From: Microbacterium sp. AG1240
GTDB lineage: Bacteria > Actinomycetota > Actinomycetes > Actinomycetales > Microbacteriaceae
Reading direction: 5' to 3'
Length of the DNA stretch: 64,000 nt
Assembly: GCF_003635115.1 (NCBI RefSeq)
Contig: NZ_RBXJ01000001.1
Span: forward strand, 310,001 to 374,000
Position 1 is the stretch's first letter; each line of letters begins with the position of its first letter. The notes under the pieces are model-generated. The model did not search any database and was not told the DNA's origin. It saw nothing but the letters and a program-made list of their open reading frames with translations. Made by a program: the position numbers and the translations under genes. This document shows, piece by piece, positions 1 through 8,037 of the stretch.

Positions 1-69
1 GGCGGAGACCGGGTCGTGCTCGCCCGCGCCGGGATCGTCGTCGCCGGGGACTACGGGGGCTGGGGCCAT
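1..69 (-). CDS. Possible 5' end of a divergent gene, truncated by window edge
   Basis: On the minus strand an ATG at 69 opens a frame that stays open to the window edge and reads MAPAPVVPGDDDPGAGEH. Such an acidic, Pro/Gly-rich N-terminus is common in actinobacterial proteins but names no family. A GGGAG stretch lies just upstream. Only 23 codons are visible, so both existence and function are uncertain. It would be transcribed away from serS. Confidence 0.3.
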   Translation of the reverse strand, partial: MAPAPVVPGDDDPGAGEHDPVSA

Positions 70-143
70 GGCTCCCACCCTAGGGGCGGGGGCTCTCGGC
101 GCGGACGGGGAGGGCAGCGGGTGAGGTCGGCGCTCGCGGACTC

Positions 144-156
144 TAGACTGATCGCG
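144..156 (+). promoter_or_regulatory. -10 element giving a probably leaderless serS mRNA
   Basis: TAGACT at 144-149 fits an actinobacterial -10 box (TAnnnT). The GTG start of serS begins 7 nt after it, about where transcription should start, and there is no Shine-Dalgarno sequence in between. This suggests a leaderless transcript, which is common in actinobacteria. No convincing -35 hexamer is visible. Confidence 0.45.
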
Positions 157-1421
157 TGATCGACGTGACCCTGCTGCGTGAAGATCCCGAGCTCGTCAAG
201 CGCTCCCAGGTGGCCCGGGGCGAGTCTCCGGAGACCGTCGACGACGCCCTGGCGGCCGATCGGGGTCGCCGCGCCGCGATCACGGCCTTCGAAGAGCTGA
301 GGGCCTCGCAGAACGCCCACGGCAAGCGCGTGGCCCAGGCACCCAAAGACGAGAAGGCCGCCCTGGTGGCCGAGGCGAAGCAGCTGAGCGAGCGCGTGAA
401 AGCCGCTCAGCACGCGGTGACCGAGGCCGAAGCATCCGCCGATCTCGCGCTGTCGAAGATCGAGAACATCGTCATCGACGGCGTGCCCGCCGGCGGCGAG
501 GCCAACTTCGTCACCCTCCGCACGCACGGCGACGTGCCCGCCTACGACTTCGAGCCGCTCGACCACCTCGCCCTCGGCGAGAAGCTCGGCGCGATCGACA
601 TGGAACGCGGCACGAAGGTCTCGGGCAGCCGCTTCTACTTCCTCACCGGCATCGGAGCGCGCCTCGAGCTCGCCCTCATGACCCTCGCCCTCGACCGGGC
701 TCTCGCCTCGGGATTCACCCCGATCATCCCGCCCACCCTGGTGCGCCCCGAGGTCATGCGCGGCACCGGCTTCCTCGGCCAGCACGGCGACGAGGTCTAC
801 CACCTCGAAGACGACGACCTCTACCTCGTCGGCACGAGCGAGGTGCCCCTCGCCGGCTACCACATGGACGAGATCCTCGACTTCGAGCGGGGCGCCAAGC
901 GCTACGCCGGATGGTCGACCTGCTACCGCCGCGAGGCCGGGTCGTACGGCAAGGACACGCGCGGAATCATCCGCGTGCACCAGTTCAACAAGCTCGAGAT
1001 GTTCGTCTACACGACCCCCGAAGAAGCCGAGGCCGAGCACCTGCGTCTCGTCGCGATGCAGGAGGGGATGCTGCAGGACCTCGGTCTGTCGTACCGGGTG
1101 ATCGACGTGGCAGCCGGCGACCTCGGATCGAGCGCCGCGCGCAAGTACGACATCGAGGCATGGGTGCCGACCCAGGCCGCGTACCGCGAGCTCACCTCGA
1201 CCTCCAACTGCACGACCTACCAGGCGCGGCGCCTCGACATCCGCTTCCGTCCCGAGGGCGGCAAGACCTCGCCGGTCGCGACCCTCAACGGCACGCTGGC
1301 GACCACCCGCTGGATCGTCGCCCTGCTCGAGACGCACCAGCGCGCCGACGGCTCGGTGACCGTGCCCGAGGTGCTGCGCCCCTACCTCGGGGGCCTCGAG
1401 GTCATGGAGCCCGTCGAGTGA
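156..1421 (+). CDS. serS: Seryl-tRNA synthetase
   Basis: SerRS charges tRNA-Ser with serine in the cytoplasm. The 421-aa length is normal for bacterial SerRS. The N-terminal arm (about residues 1-110) is the charged, Ala-rich helical region that forms the tRNA-binding coiled coil. The class II catalytic core follows, with motif 2 around residue 255 ([16 protein letters not shown]) and motif 3 around residue 378 ([15 protein letters not shown]). The GTG start is chosen because the family N-terminus begins exactly there ([14 protein letters not shown]) and a -10 box sits 7 nt upstream. The stop overlaps the next start, so the HAD gene is probably co-transcribed. Two tRNA-Ser genes lie within 3 kb downstream. 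Confidence 0.97.
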   Translation: MIDVTLLREDPELVKRSQVARGESPETVDDALAADRGRRAAITAFEELRASQNAHGKRVAQAPKDEKAALVAEAKQLSERVKAAQHAVTEAEASADLALSKIENIVIDGVPAGGEANFVTLRTHGDVPAYDFEPLDHLALGEKLGAIDMERGTKVSGSRFYFLTGIGARLELALMTLALDRALASGFTPIIPPTLVRPEVMRGTGFLGQHGDEVYHLEDDDLYLVGTSEVPLAGYHMDEILDFERGAKRYAGWSTCYRREAGSYGKDTRGIIRVHQFNKLEMFVYTTPEEAEAEHLRLVAMQEGMLQDLGLSYRVIDVAAGDLGSSAARKYDIEAWVPTQAAYRELTSTSNCTTYQARRLDIRFRPEGGKTSPVATLNGTLATTRWIVALLETHQRADGSVTVPEVLRPYLGGLEVMEPVE

Positions 1422-2305
1422 CGATCCCCGACACGGGCAGCGTCGACATCGTCGAGCAGGAGGACGCCGCCGAGCTCGTGGAGGATCTGGCCGAAGACGG
1501 TCTCGCCGAGCGGATGCTGATCGCCCTCGATGTCGACGGGACCGTCATCCTCGAGGACGAGACGCTCTCTCCCGGGGTGGTCGAAGCCGTCGAGTTCGCG
1601 CGATCGCGCGGTCACGAGGTGATGCTCGCGACCGGCCGCAGCTGGGACAGCACGCACACGATCATGGAGCGCCTGGGCATCTGGCCCGAGTACGCGGTGT
1701 GCTCCAACGGCGCGATCGTGATGAAGCGCGTCGGCGGCGACGACGCCGACGGATACGAGCGCGCCCACACCGAGACCTTCGACGCGTCGGAGGTGCTGAC
1801 GCTGCTGCGCGAGCACCTCGCCGACGCGCGCTACATGGTCGAGCTGCCCGACGGCACCCGCCTGTACACCGAGTATCTCGAGGACTGGAACCTGCGCGGT
1901 GCGGGGCACGTCACGTTCGAGCAGCTCAGCCACCAGCCCGTCTGCCGCGTGGTCGTCGTCTCGCCCGGTAAGAGCGACGAGGACTTCGTCGACCTCGTCG
2001 CGCGCATCGGCCTGAACCAGGTGTCGTACGCCATCGGGTGGACCGCCTGGCTCGACATCGCCCCGATGGGCGTCGACAAGTCCACGGCGCTGGAGCTCGT
2101 GCGGGGCTGGCTCGACATCGCCCCCGAGCGCGTTCTCGTCATGGGCGACGGCCGTAACGACATCGGCATGTTCGAGTGGGCCGTCGAGCACGGCGGCCGC
2201 GCCATCGCGATGCGCCAGGGGCCCGCCGAGGTGCACGAGGCGGCGAGCGAGATCGGCCTCTCGGTCGACGAGGGCGGCGTGGCCGCGATCCTCCGAGCGC
2301 TGTAG
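1418..2305 (+). CDS. HAD-superfamily (Cof-type) phosphatase
   Basis: A predicted cytoplasmic phosphatase of the HAD Cof/IIB class, which dephosphorylates sugar phosphates or nucleotides through an aspartyl-phosphate. The nucleophile motif DVDGT has Asp38/Asp40, a conserved ATGRSWDS segment follows, and the metal-binding motif GDGRND lies near residue 245. Translated from GTG 1418 it is 295 aa; this start overlaps the serS stop by 4 nt, which suggests translational coupling. ATG 1514 is an alternative start just before the catalytic motif and would remove 32 acidic residues. A HAD gene beside serS is a recurrent actinobacterial arrangement. The substrate cannot be told from sequence. Confidence 0.88.
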   Translation: MTIPDTGSVDIVEQEDAAELVEDLAEDGLAERMLIALDVDGTVILEDETLSPGVVEAVEFARSRGHEVMLATGRSWDSTHTIMERLGIWPEYAVCSNGAIVMKRVGGDDADGYERAHTETFDASEVLTLLREHLADARYMVELPDGTRLYTEYLEDWNLRGAGHVTFEQLSHQPVCRVVVVSPGKSDEDFVDLVARIGLNQVSYAIGWTAWLDIAPMGVDKSTALELVRGWLDIAPERVLVMGDGRNDIGMFEWAVEHGGRAIAMRQGPAEVHEAASEIGLSVDEGGVAAILRAL

Positions 2306-2426
2306 GCCGTCGCACCGCATCCGTTTGGCGCGTCTATCAGGGCTTGTCCAGACCGACGCGTCAGAATGGCGGCCAGGTACTCGATAGACTCGACGCCGTT
2401 CGACGGTGCTGCGAAGCACGCTGTCG

Positions 2427-2511
2427 GGAGGGTTGTCCGAGCGGCCGATGGACCTGGTCTTGAAAACCAGTGGGCAGAGATGTCCCGTGGGTTCGAATCC
2501 CACACCCTCCG
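2427..2511 (+). tRNA. tRNA-Ser (anticodon UGA)
   Basis: The acceptor stem GGAGGGT pairs with ACCCTCC, with discriminator G at 2511. The anticodon stem CTGGT/ACCAG encloses loop CTTGAAA, giving anticodon TGA for UCN serine codons. A long variable arm (GGGCAGAGATGTCCC) and a T-arm with GGTTCGAATCC are present, as expected for tRNA-Ser. CCA is not encoded: the discriminator is followed by CTG. The last 18 nt of this gene plus one base recur downstream at 2643-2661. Confidence 0.95.
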
Positions 2512-2661
2512 CTGGTTCGACGGAGACCCCTGCAGGGGGTCGCCGGCGGACCATGAGAGGACCCGGGTTCGAACCTTCAGGTGGGCCCCTGCCGTCAGAG
2601 GCTCCGCGGAGCGCGAAGCGATCCGTGGAGTGACGGTAGGGACGAATCCCACACCCTCCGC
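2494..2661. repeat. Direct repeat of the tRNA-Ser 3' end
   Basis: A 19-nt sequence (CGAATCCCACACCCTCCGC) covering the 3' half of the tRNA-Ser T-arm and acceptor stem occurs at 2494-2512 and again, identical, at 2643-2661. A third T-loop-like stretch (GGGTTCGAACC) lies between them at about 2566-2576. Partial duplication of a tRNA 3' end is the classic footprint of site-specific integration (attL/attR). Only about 130 bp separate the copies and no integrase or cargo is visible, so this may be a scar or a partial tandem duplication. The whole stretch 2512-2744 holds no gene. Confidence 0.6.
2525..2541 (+). terminator. Short hairpin after tRNA-Ser
   Basis: GACCCC (2525-2530), loop TGCA, GGGGGTC (2535-2541) form a GC-rich hairpin 13 nt after the tRNA. 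There is no T-tract, but actinobacterial terminators often lack one. Confidence 0.45.
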
Positions 2662-2744
2662 AATGTGAACGCCTCCGCAAGAGCATCTGCACACTCCGCC
2701 GGACCTGGGGGTCGGCGAGAACGATCCGCCCCGAGAGGACCCGA

Positions 2745-4052
2745 GTGAGTTCGATCAAGCCCGCCAAGCGCGGCCGCCGCACGGTGGCGCGCCACGGACG
2801 CCTCACCTCGCCGCATCCGTTCGCACAGCTCATGAAGGTCGTGGCCGTCGCGGTGGCGGTCGTGCTCGTCGCGGGTCTCGGGGTCGGCGGCTACGTGCTG
2901 TACGACCTGACGCAGAGCTACACCGCCGACGCGATCGAGCTCGAGGGACAGTCGGATGTCCCGCCCGACATCGGCGCGATCGAGGGCGGCGTGAACCTCT
3001 TCATCGCGGGCACCGACAAGTGCGAGCCCGAATACGCCGACATCTTCGGCGATCGCTGCACCGGTCCCGACTCGGCCAGCGAGCTCAACGACGTGAACAT
3101 GCTCGTGCACATCTCCGACGAGCCGCGTCGGGTGACGGTCATCTCCTTCCCGCGCGACCTCATGGTGCCCATCCCGTCGTGCACCGACGCCGACGGCAAG
3201 ACGTCGTCGGCGATGACCAAGCAGCAGATCAACACGACCTTCTCCTACGGCGGCCTCTCGTGCACCGTGAAGACGATCTCCGAGCTCAGCGGACAGGACA
3301 TCCCCTTCGCCGCCACCGTGACGTGGGGCGGTGTGATCGAGATCACCAACGCGATCGGCGGCGTCGACGTCTGCGTCTCCGGTGGCATCCGCGACCGGTA
3401 CACCGGTCTCGATCTCACCCCGGGTATGCACACGATCCAGGGCGTCGAAGCGCTGCAGTTCCTGCGCACCCGCCACGGCGTCGGCGACGGCGGAGACCTG
3501 GGTCGCATCTCGAACCAGCAGCAGTACATGTCGCGCCTGGTCAAGAAGCTCGTGAGCGAAGACGTGCTGTCGAACCCGGGCACGCTCTACAAGCTCGCGT
3601 CGACGGCGCTCAGCAGCATCGACCCGTCGACGTCGCTCACGAACCCGCTGACACTCGCCCAGATCGCCCTCGCGGTGAAGGACGTGCCGTTCGACGAGAT
3701 CACGTTCATCCAGTACCCGACCGTGGCCGATCCCGCCGACGCGAACCGCGTGATCCCGAACAAGACCGCTGCGGCGGCGCTCTGGGAGGCCCTCGCGACG
3801 AACCAGCCCCTCGAGCTGACCGGCAAGGCCAGCCAGGGCAACGGCGTGGTCGTGGTCGACCCGACGGGGGCTCCGACGGCGGAGCCGACGTCAGAGCCGA
3901 CGGATGCTGCGCCCGAGGCGCCCGCTCCGACCGAGGGCGCGACGCAGGCGCCGGCGCCGACCGAGTCGGCTGTCGCCCTTCCCGACTCGATCGCCGGTGT
4001 GACGGCGGCGCAGGAGACGTGCTCGAACGGCAACCTGACGGGCATCGGCTGA
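2745..4052 (+). CDS. LytR-CpsA-Psr (LCP) family cell-envelope glycopolymer transferase
   Basis: LCP proteins attach lipid-linked glycopolymers (teichoic-acid-like or arabinogalactan-type) to peptidoglycan on the outer face of the membrane. This 435-aa protein has a basic cytoplasmic N-terminus, one membrane segment around residues 28-53, and an extracellular LCP domain (about 80-260) with the recognisable VNMLVHISDEPRRVTVISFPRD and GGVDVCV segments and the FLRTRHGVGDGGDLGR region whose Arg/Asp residues bind pyrophosphate. A low-complexity Pro/Thr/Ala/Glu tail (about 370-415) resembles a wall-spanning linker. The GTG start at 2745 immediately precedes the basic N-terminus. It stands alone between the two tRNA-Ser genes. 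Confidence 0.92.
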   Translation: MSSIKPAKRGRRTVARHGRLTSPHPFAQLMKVVAVAVAVVLVAGLGVGGYVLYDLTQSYTADAIELEGQSDVPPDIGAIEGGVNLFIAGTDKCEPEYADIFGDRCTGPDSASELNDVNMLVHISDEPRRVTVISFPRDLMVPIPSCTDADGKTSSAMTKQQINTTFSYGGLSCTVKTISELSGQDIPFAATVTWGGVIEITNAIGGVDVCVSGGIRDRYTGLDLTPGMHTIQGVEALQFLRTRHGVGDGGDLGRISNQQQYMSRLVKKLVSEDVLSNPGTLYKLASTALSSIDPSTSLTNPLTLAQIALAVKDVPFDEITFIQYPTVADPADANRVIPNKTAAAALWEALATNQPLELTGKASQGNGVVVVDPTGAPTAEPTSEPTDAAPEAPAPTEGATQAPAPTESAVALPDSIAGVTAAQETCSNGNLTGIG

Positions 4053-4117
4053 CCTGCGCCGGAGAGATGCCCGGATGCGGCGGGCGGCGCGGGTTCGGAG
4101 AGACCTGCGGCACCCGT

Positions 4118-4123
4118 TACTAT
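4118..4123 (+). promoter_or_regulatory. Candidate -10 box of the second tRNA-Ser
   Basis: TACTAT at 4118-4123 matches the TAnnnT consensus and lies 37 nt before the tRNA. The -35 region is not obvious. Confidence 0.3.
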
Positions 4124-4159
4124 GGGTGGGTGCGTCCGCCGTTTCGGCGTCGGAAGCCT

Positions 4160-4251
4160 GGAGACGTCGCATAGTTCGGCCTAGTGCACCACCCTGCTAA
4201 GGTGGAGTCCCCTCACGGGGACCGAGGGTTCAAATCCCTCCGTCTCCGCCA
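4160..4251 (+). tRNA. tRNA-Ser (anticodon GCU), CCA encoded
   Basis: The acceptor stem GGAGACG pairs with CGTCTCC, with discriminator G at 4248 and an encoded CCA at 4249-4251. The anticodon stem CCACC/GGTGG encloses CTGCTAA, giving anticodon GCT for AGC/AGU codons. The long variable arm (GTCCCCTCACGGGGAC) is typical of tRNA-Ser. A strong hairpin terminator follows directly. Confidence 0.95.
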
Positions 4252-4254
4252 GAG

Positions 4255-4283
4255 AATCCCCCGATCACTCGGGGGATTTCTTC
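4255..4283 (+). terminator. Intrinsic terminator after tRNA-Ser(GCU)
   Basis: AATCCCCCGA (4255-4264) pairs with TCGGGGGATT (4269-4278) around loop TCAC, followed by the T-rich TCTTCG. This is one of the few hairpins in the window with a T-rich tail. Confidence 0.85.
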
Positions 4284-4428
4284 GTTCCGCGGCCACCATC
4301 GAGCCCCGCATCCGTCCCGTCCGCCCTCCTGTCCGGATGAGGGCGATCGGCCCTCGTGCGGGCGCTTGTGCGGGGAAAGCCCGCGCACGGGCCGATCGTC
4401 CGCCTTCCGGAGGGGGAGGGCGCGGGAA

Positions 4429-4971
4429 TCAGGCCGGCGCGGCGGCGCGGCGCCGGTGCCTGCGGACGGCGGCGCGGTTCGCGCAGCGCACGGAGCAGTA
4501 GCGCTGGCGGCCGTTGCGGGTCACGTCGACGACGACGCTGACGCACGCGTCGCCGGGTTCGGCGCCGGCCTCGCAGCGACGAAGACGGCTCATGCCTCGC
4601 GTGGTCAGGTGCATCGCCGTGCCCACCGAGATCACGGCGTCGAGCACGGGGGCGAGCGACTGCTCCTCATCGCGATAGTGGAGGTGCCACCCCTCGCCGT
4701 CGTGGTCGGTGAGGCGCGGGTAGGCGGCGATCGCCGCCATGCGGGCGTTGAGCAGAGCCGCCCTCGCGGTCGGCGTGGGGGCGTCGACCACGGTGAGCCA
4801 CGCGTCGATCACCGCCCGGGTGCGGGCATGATCGTCGGCGGCGACGCGGAAGGCCATCGTCATGCCGTGGTCGCGGGTGCGCTCCTCGATCTCGGACCGG
4901 TTGCGGGGCCAGTCGTTGGCGAGGGATGCGGCGAGGAGCACCGCATACTCCCCGTAAGGGTTGAGATGCAT
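4429..4971 (-). CDS. CGNR zinc-finger (ABATE-domain) protein
   Basis: A 180-aa member of the actinobacterial family that joins an N-terminal ABATE-type domain to a C-terminal CGNR zinc finger; these are thought to be stress-linked transcription factors. The C-terminal part reads RRCEAGAEPGDAC then RQRYCSVRCANRAAVRRHR, so the zinc knuckle is present with CANR in place of CGNR, followed by a basic helix. The start ATG 4971 (MHLNPYGEYAVLLAASLAND) matches the family beginning. It is divergent from the small gene at 4997 with only 25 bp between them, which must hold both promoters. The 145 bp downstream to the tRNA terminator hold only a small inverted repeat (GAGGGC/GCCCTC, 4339-4355). Confidence 0.82.
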   Translation of the reverse strand: MHLNPYGEYAVLLAASLANDWPRNRSEIEERTRDHGMTMAFRVAADDHARTRAVIDAWLTVVDAPTPTARAALLNARMAAIAAYPRLTDHDGEGWHLHYRDEEQSLAPVLDAVISVGTAMHLTTRGMSRLRRCEAGAEPGDACVSVVVDVTRNGRQRYCSVRCANRAAVRRHRRRAAAPA

Positions 4972-4996
4972 AAGACCATGACATCACAGTGGAGGC

Positions 4997-5260
4997 ATGG
5001 ATGCTCCGCCGCTCGATTCCGACCGTCAGTCGCCCTCGCCCGTCGCCGCGCACGAGCACGGCTGGGCGACGGAGTCCGCGCACCGCACCAGCGAAGGGCG
5101 GCTGCTCTACGTGCGCTGCCTCGGCTGCGGTGCGAGACGTGTCGACCTCCAGCCGGGCCCGCGCGTTCCGCCCGTGGCGGTCAGCGTGCCGACGGCTCCC
5201 GATTCAGCCCGCGAGTTCCTGCAGGTGACGGTATCCGCCCTTGAAATAGAGGAGGGGTGA
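4997..5260 (+). CDS. Small conserved-looking protein with a CxxC pair
   Basis: An 87-aa frame beginning MDAPPLDSDRQ. Its centre, HGWATESAHRTSEG followed by LLYVRCLGCGARRVDL, resembles short actinobacterial proteins of unknown function carrying a single CxxC (possible zinc or metal site) in a beta-strand context. GGAGG lies at 4991-4995, closer to the ATG than usual. The last 57 nt overlap the 3' end of the convergent flavin reductase, so the C-terminal 18 residues may be non-conserved. No function can be assigned. Confidence 0.6.
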   Translation: MDAPPLDSDRQSPSPVAAHEHGWATESAHRTSEGRLLYVRCLGCGARRVDLQPGPRVPPVAVSVPTAPDSAREFLQVTVSALEIEEG

Positions 5261-5719
5261 CCCGGTGTGCCACTCGGGTGAGCTCATCTCGACCACGCGG
5301 CCGATGATCACGAGGTGGTCGCCCGCCTCGTACTCCGCCCAGGCCTCGCAGTCGACCCACATGAGCGTTGCGTCGATGACCGGGTTGCCCGACCGGGCCG
5401 GGCGCCAGGCGATGCCCGCCCACTTGTCCGTGCCTTTCCGGGCGAACTGGTTGGAGATGTGGTGCTGGTCGTGTGCGAGCACGTTGACCGTGAAACGGCC
5501 GCCGGCGGCGATGCGCGGATACGTCGTCGAGGTGCGCATGACGCTGAACGAGACCAGTGGCGGGTCGACCGAGACGCTGTAGAACGACTGGCACGTGAAG
5601 CCGACGGGTTCACCGTCGGCGATCGCGCTGACCACGGTGATCCCGGAGGCGTAGTGCCCCAGGGTGTCGCGGAAGACGCGGGGGTCGATGGCGGGCGGAG
5701 CGATGAGCGAATCCGACAT
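5204..5719 (-). CDS. Flavin reductase family protein
   Basis: A 171-aa NAD(P)H:flavin oxidoreductase-like protein of the HpaC/flavin-reductase-like FMN-binding family, which supplies reduced flavin to a monooxygenase. The family core is clear: FRDTLGHYASGITVVSA, EPVGFTCQSFYSVSVDPPLVSFSV, GRFTVNVLAHDQHHISNQFA and the C-terminal HLVIIGRVVEM segment. The ATG at 5719 is preceded by AGGAGG at about 6 nt. No flavin-dependent oxygenase is adjacent; the closest candidate in the window is the LLM protein at 44937-46016, so any partnership is speculative. The gene is followed by the converging small protein gene. Confidence 0.88.
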   Translation of the reverse strand: MSDSLIAPPAIDPRVFRDTLGHYASGITVVSAIADGEPVGFTCQSFYSVSVDPPLVSFSVMRTSTTYPRIAAGGRFTVNVLAHDQHHISNQFARKGTDKWAGIAWRPARSGNPVIDATLMWVDCEAWAEYEAGDHLVIIGRVVEMSSPEWHTGSPLLYFKGGYRHLQELAG

Positions 5720-6274
5720 GGTGTTTCCTCCTATCGATGAGCGCAATCGACGCCCGCGAGAGGTGACGCGGCTGATCCGCGCTCGTCTCGTCCGGGGCGA
5801 GTGCCAGGAATACGGAGACGGGATCGGGCGCGGTCGCTGCCGAGCGCTTCTCCAGGTCTCCCACACCACCGAGATCTTTTGGCCCGGCGGCCCGCAACGG
5901 CTCACGTTGCGAGATCGAGTCTGCACGCGCGGTGTTACGTGCGCGTTGCGCGGTCGGAGCCGGCGGGTTTCTGGCCGGCAGGCTGCGGCCCTGCGGTGTC
6001 GCATTTCCGTGTGCCGGAAGGGTGCGGGCCGCGCGTCGGGCGCGACACCATGATTCTTACCCGGGTCTCCCGGGCTGCTTCCGGCCGAAGTTCCATGATC
6101 AGAGATCGACGACGGTCCTGCTTTTGTCTGTTCTTCGGGCAAAACCCGCCGCGCGTGATGACCGCCGTTCCGCTCAGCGGAAGAGAGGCGACCTTGAGCC
6201 TCGAGTTCCTCTCGCGCGAGCCGGCTCACGACACGTTCTCGGCACAAGAGCGCCAGGGCGCGGCATCCGGTTCA

Positions 6275-6303
6275 TTGACGGTTCACAGAATCACGGATAG
6301 CCT
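6275..6303 (+). promoter_or_regulatory. Sigma-70-type promoter of the ThuA/WxL gene
   Basis: TTGACG (6275-6280) and TAGCCT (6298-6303) are separated by exactly 17 bp, giving a transcript start near 6310 and a leader of about 65 nt. The inverted repeat at 6322-6340 would lie just inside the transcript, a usual repressor position. Confidence 0.55.
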
Positions 6304-6321
6304 CACCTCGATATGTCGGGA

Positions 6322-6340
6322 CGGACAACATTTATGTCCG
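6322..6340. promoter_or_regulatory. Inverted repeat, candidate operator upstream of ThuA gene
   Basis: CGGACA (6322-6327) and TGTCCG (6335-6340) form a perfect 6-bp inverted repeat with a 7-bp AT-rich centre. It lies between the predicted promoter and the start codon. The regulator is unknown. Confidence 0.45.
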
Positions 6341-6374
6341 GCCGTTCCAGCCACGCACTCAAGGGAGATTGCAG

Positions 6375-7979
6375 ATGAAGCAGCCCGTCTACCGGTGGGG
6401 GGCCGTGGCAGCAGCCGCCGGCGTCGCCATCAGCCTCGGCGTCACGCCGACCGCCGCCTTCGCGGAACCGGAGGAAGAGGACTACAAGGTCCTCGTCGTC
6501 GGGAAGACCCTCGGGTTCCGGCACTCGCACATCGACGACACGACCAACGCGCTCATCCAGCTGGGGGAGCAGAACGGCTTCACGGTCGACGTCTGGGATC
6601 CGGCGATCGGGAACTCCCCCGGCCAGCCGGCGCTGACCATGGCCTCGACGCCGTTCACCAGCACCGCCGACCTCGACAAGTACGCCACGATCGTCTTCGC
6701 GTCGCCCGTCGACGGCACCAACCGCCAGGACCCCGCCAGCCCGCGCCTGCTCGACGACACCGAGCTGGCCGCCTTCCAGGGCTACATCCGCGGCGGCGGC
6801 GGATACGTCGGCCTGCACGCCGCGACCGACGCGATGCACGCCGTGCCGTGGTACAGCCAGCTCACCGGCGGCGGGGCGCGCTTCCGCAGCCACCCCGCGC
6901 AGCAGCAGGCCACGATGCGGGTCGAGAACCCCGGCCACCCGTCGACGACGATGCTTCCCGAGGCGTGGTCGCGCTACGACGAGTGGTACAACTTCACCAC
7001 CAACCCGCGCGAAGACGTGCACGTGCTCATCACGCTCGACGAGACGACCTACAACCCGGGCAACGGGCGCATGGGTGAAGACCACCCGCTCGCGTGGTGC
7101 CAGAACTTCGAGGGCGGGCGCTCCTGGTACGAGGGTGCGGGCCACACGGATGCGTCGTGGACCGACCCCGTCTTCCTCGAGCACATCCTGCGCGGACTGG
7201 AATGGACCGCAGGGCTCGTCTCGGGCGGCGGCGACTGCGTCACCTTCCCCGAGGTCAACACGGTGCTGGCCGCCGCGACCGGTGACGAGGCGGTCAAGGC
7301 CACGGTGCAGGGGCACCTCGCCGCGGCCAAGACGGCGGACGCCGCCGACGCCCACGCCGACGCGATCGCGTCGCTGCTGCAGGCGCAGCGCGCCGCGACC
7401 GCTCTCGACGACGACGTGCTCGACGCGAAGATCGCCGACCTCCTCGAGTGGCAGCGCGGTCTGACCGCCGACGGCCCGACCGACGCCGACGGCGTGCCGA
7501 TCGACGTGTCGATCGTCGACGCACCGGGCGCTCTCGCGCTCACCGTCGCCGACTTCGGCGAGTCGGTGCGCCTCAACCAGGAGTCGGGCTTCACCGACCG
7601 CTGGCGCTTCACGGCGGGTCTCCCGACGGTCAAGGTCTCTGATTCGCGAAACGCGACGCAGGCCGGTACCAGCGGGTGGGCGGCTTCCGGCCAGTCGTCG
7701 GCGTTCGTCTCGGGCGGTGCCACGCTCGGCGCCGAGAACCTCGGGTGGGCCCCGAACCTCGTGACCCCCCGCGACGGGGTATCGGCGGGGCCGCAGGTCG
7801 CGACCGCCGTCGACGGCGGCACGGGGCTCGCGGTCGCATCGGTGCTCGCTTCGGCGACGCCCGAGGGACGCCGCGGTGTGACCGACGTGAACGCGTGGTT
7901 GTACCTCGACGCGCCGCTCGGAACCCCCGAGGGCGACTACTCGGCGCGACTGACGCTGTCGCTGTTCCCGACCGACTGA
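6375..7979 (+). CDS. Secreted ThuA-domain protein with a C-terminal WxL-like domain
   Basis: A 534-aa exported protein. Residues 1-30 form a signal peptide ending TAAFA. Residues about 38-280 are a ThuA domain (a class I glutamine-amidotransferase-like fold linked to sugar metabolism), with VLVVGKTLGFRHSHI and GGGGYVGLHAATD. A helical, Ala/Asp-rich linker (about 300-365) is followed by a beta-rich domain (about 370-534) with VSDSRNA, SGWAASGQSSAF, LGWAPNL and GDYSARLTLSLFP, which resembles the WxL cell-wall-binding domain although the textbook second WxL motif is absent. ATG 6375 is chosen over an upstream TTG because GGGAG precedes it by 7 nt. The DUF916 gene follows. Confidence 0.82.
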   Translation: MKQPVYRWGAVAAAAGVAISLGVTPTAAFAEPEEEDYKVLVVGKTLGFRHSHIDDTTNALIQLGEQNGFTVDVWDPAIGNSPGQPALTMASTPFTSTADLDKYATIVFASPVDGTNRQDPASPRLLDDTELAAFQGYIRGGGGYVGLHAATDAMHAVPWYSQLTGGGARFRSHPAQQQATMRVENPGHPSTTMLPEAWSRYDEWYNFTTNPREDVHVLITLDETTYNPGNGRMGEDHPLAWCQNFEGGRSWYEGAGHTDASWTDPVFLEHILRGLEWTAGLVSGGGDCVTFPEVNTVLAAATGDEAVKATVQGHLAAAKTADAADAHADAIASLLQAQRAATALDDDVLDAKIADLLEWQRGLTADGPTDADGVPIDVSIVDAPGALALTVADFGESVRLNQESGFTDRWRFTAGLPTVKVSDSRNATQAGTSGWAASGQSSAFVSGGATLGAENLGWAPNLVTPRDGVSAGPQVATAVDGGTGLAVASVLASATPEGRRGVTDVNAWLYLDAPLGTPEGDYSARLTLSLFPTD

Positions 7980-7990
7980 TCGACCGACGC

Positions 7991-8016
7991 GGGGGTGGGG
8001 CCTCGGCCTCACCCCC
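7991..8016 (+). terminator. Strong hairpin between the ThuA/WxL and DUF916 genes
   Basis: GGGGGTGGGGCC pairs with GGCCTCACCCCC through 12 positions (one G-T) with almost no loop. There is no T-tract. It could end the ThuA/WxL transcript or reduce read-through into the DUF916 gene. Confidence 0.5.
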
Positions 8017-8037
8017 GCACAGACAGGAGAACCGCGG

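Larger units (their letters stand above)
5720..6374. other. 655-bp intergenic region without a recognisable gene
   Basis: No frame here has coding character. It contains a small perfect hairpin (GCAACG/CGTTGC, 5894-5910), another (TTCCGCT/GCGGAA region near 6168-6183), an apparent promoter at 6275-6303 and an operator-like repeat at 6322-6340 for the downstream ThuA gene. The stretch 5930-6130 is rich in short GC palindromes and could carry an untranslated RNA or be degraded sequence; nothing firmer can be said. Confidence 0.5.

Noticed and set aside
2512..2661. A third tRNA gene between the tRNA-Ser and the LCP gene
   Set aside because: There is a T-loop-like stretch and a copied 3' end, but no complete acceptor, D or anticodon arms can be folded.
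4339..4428. Small coding frames in the tRNA-CGNR gap
   Set aside because: They are Arg/Gly/Pro-rich, overlap the CGNR gene or the terminator, and have no ribosome-binding site.
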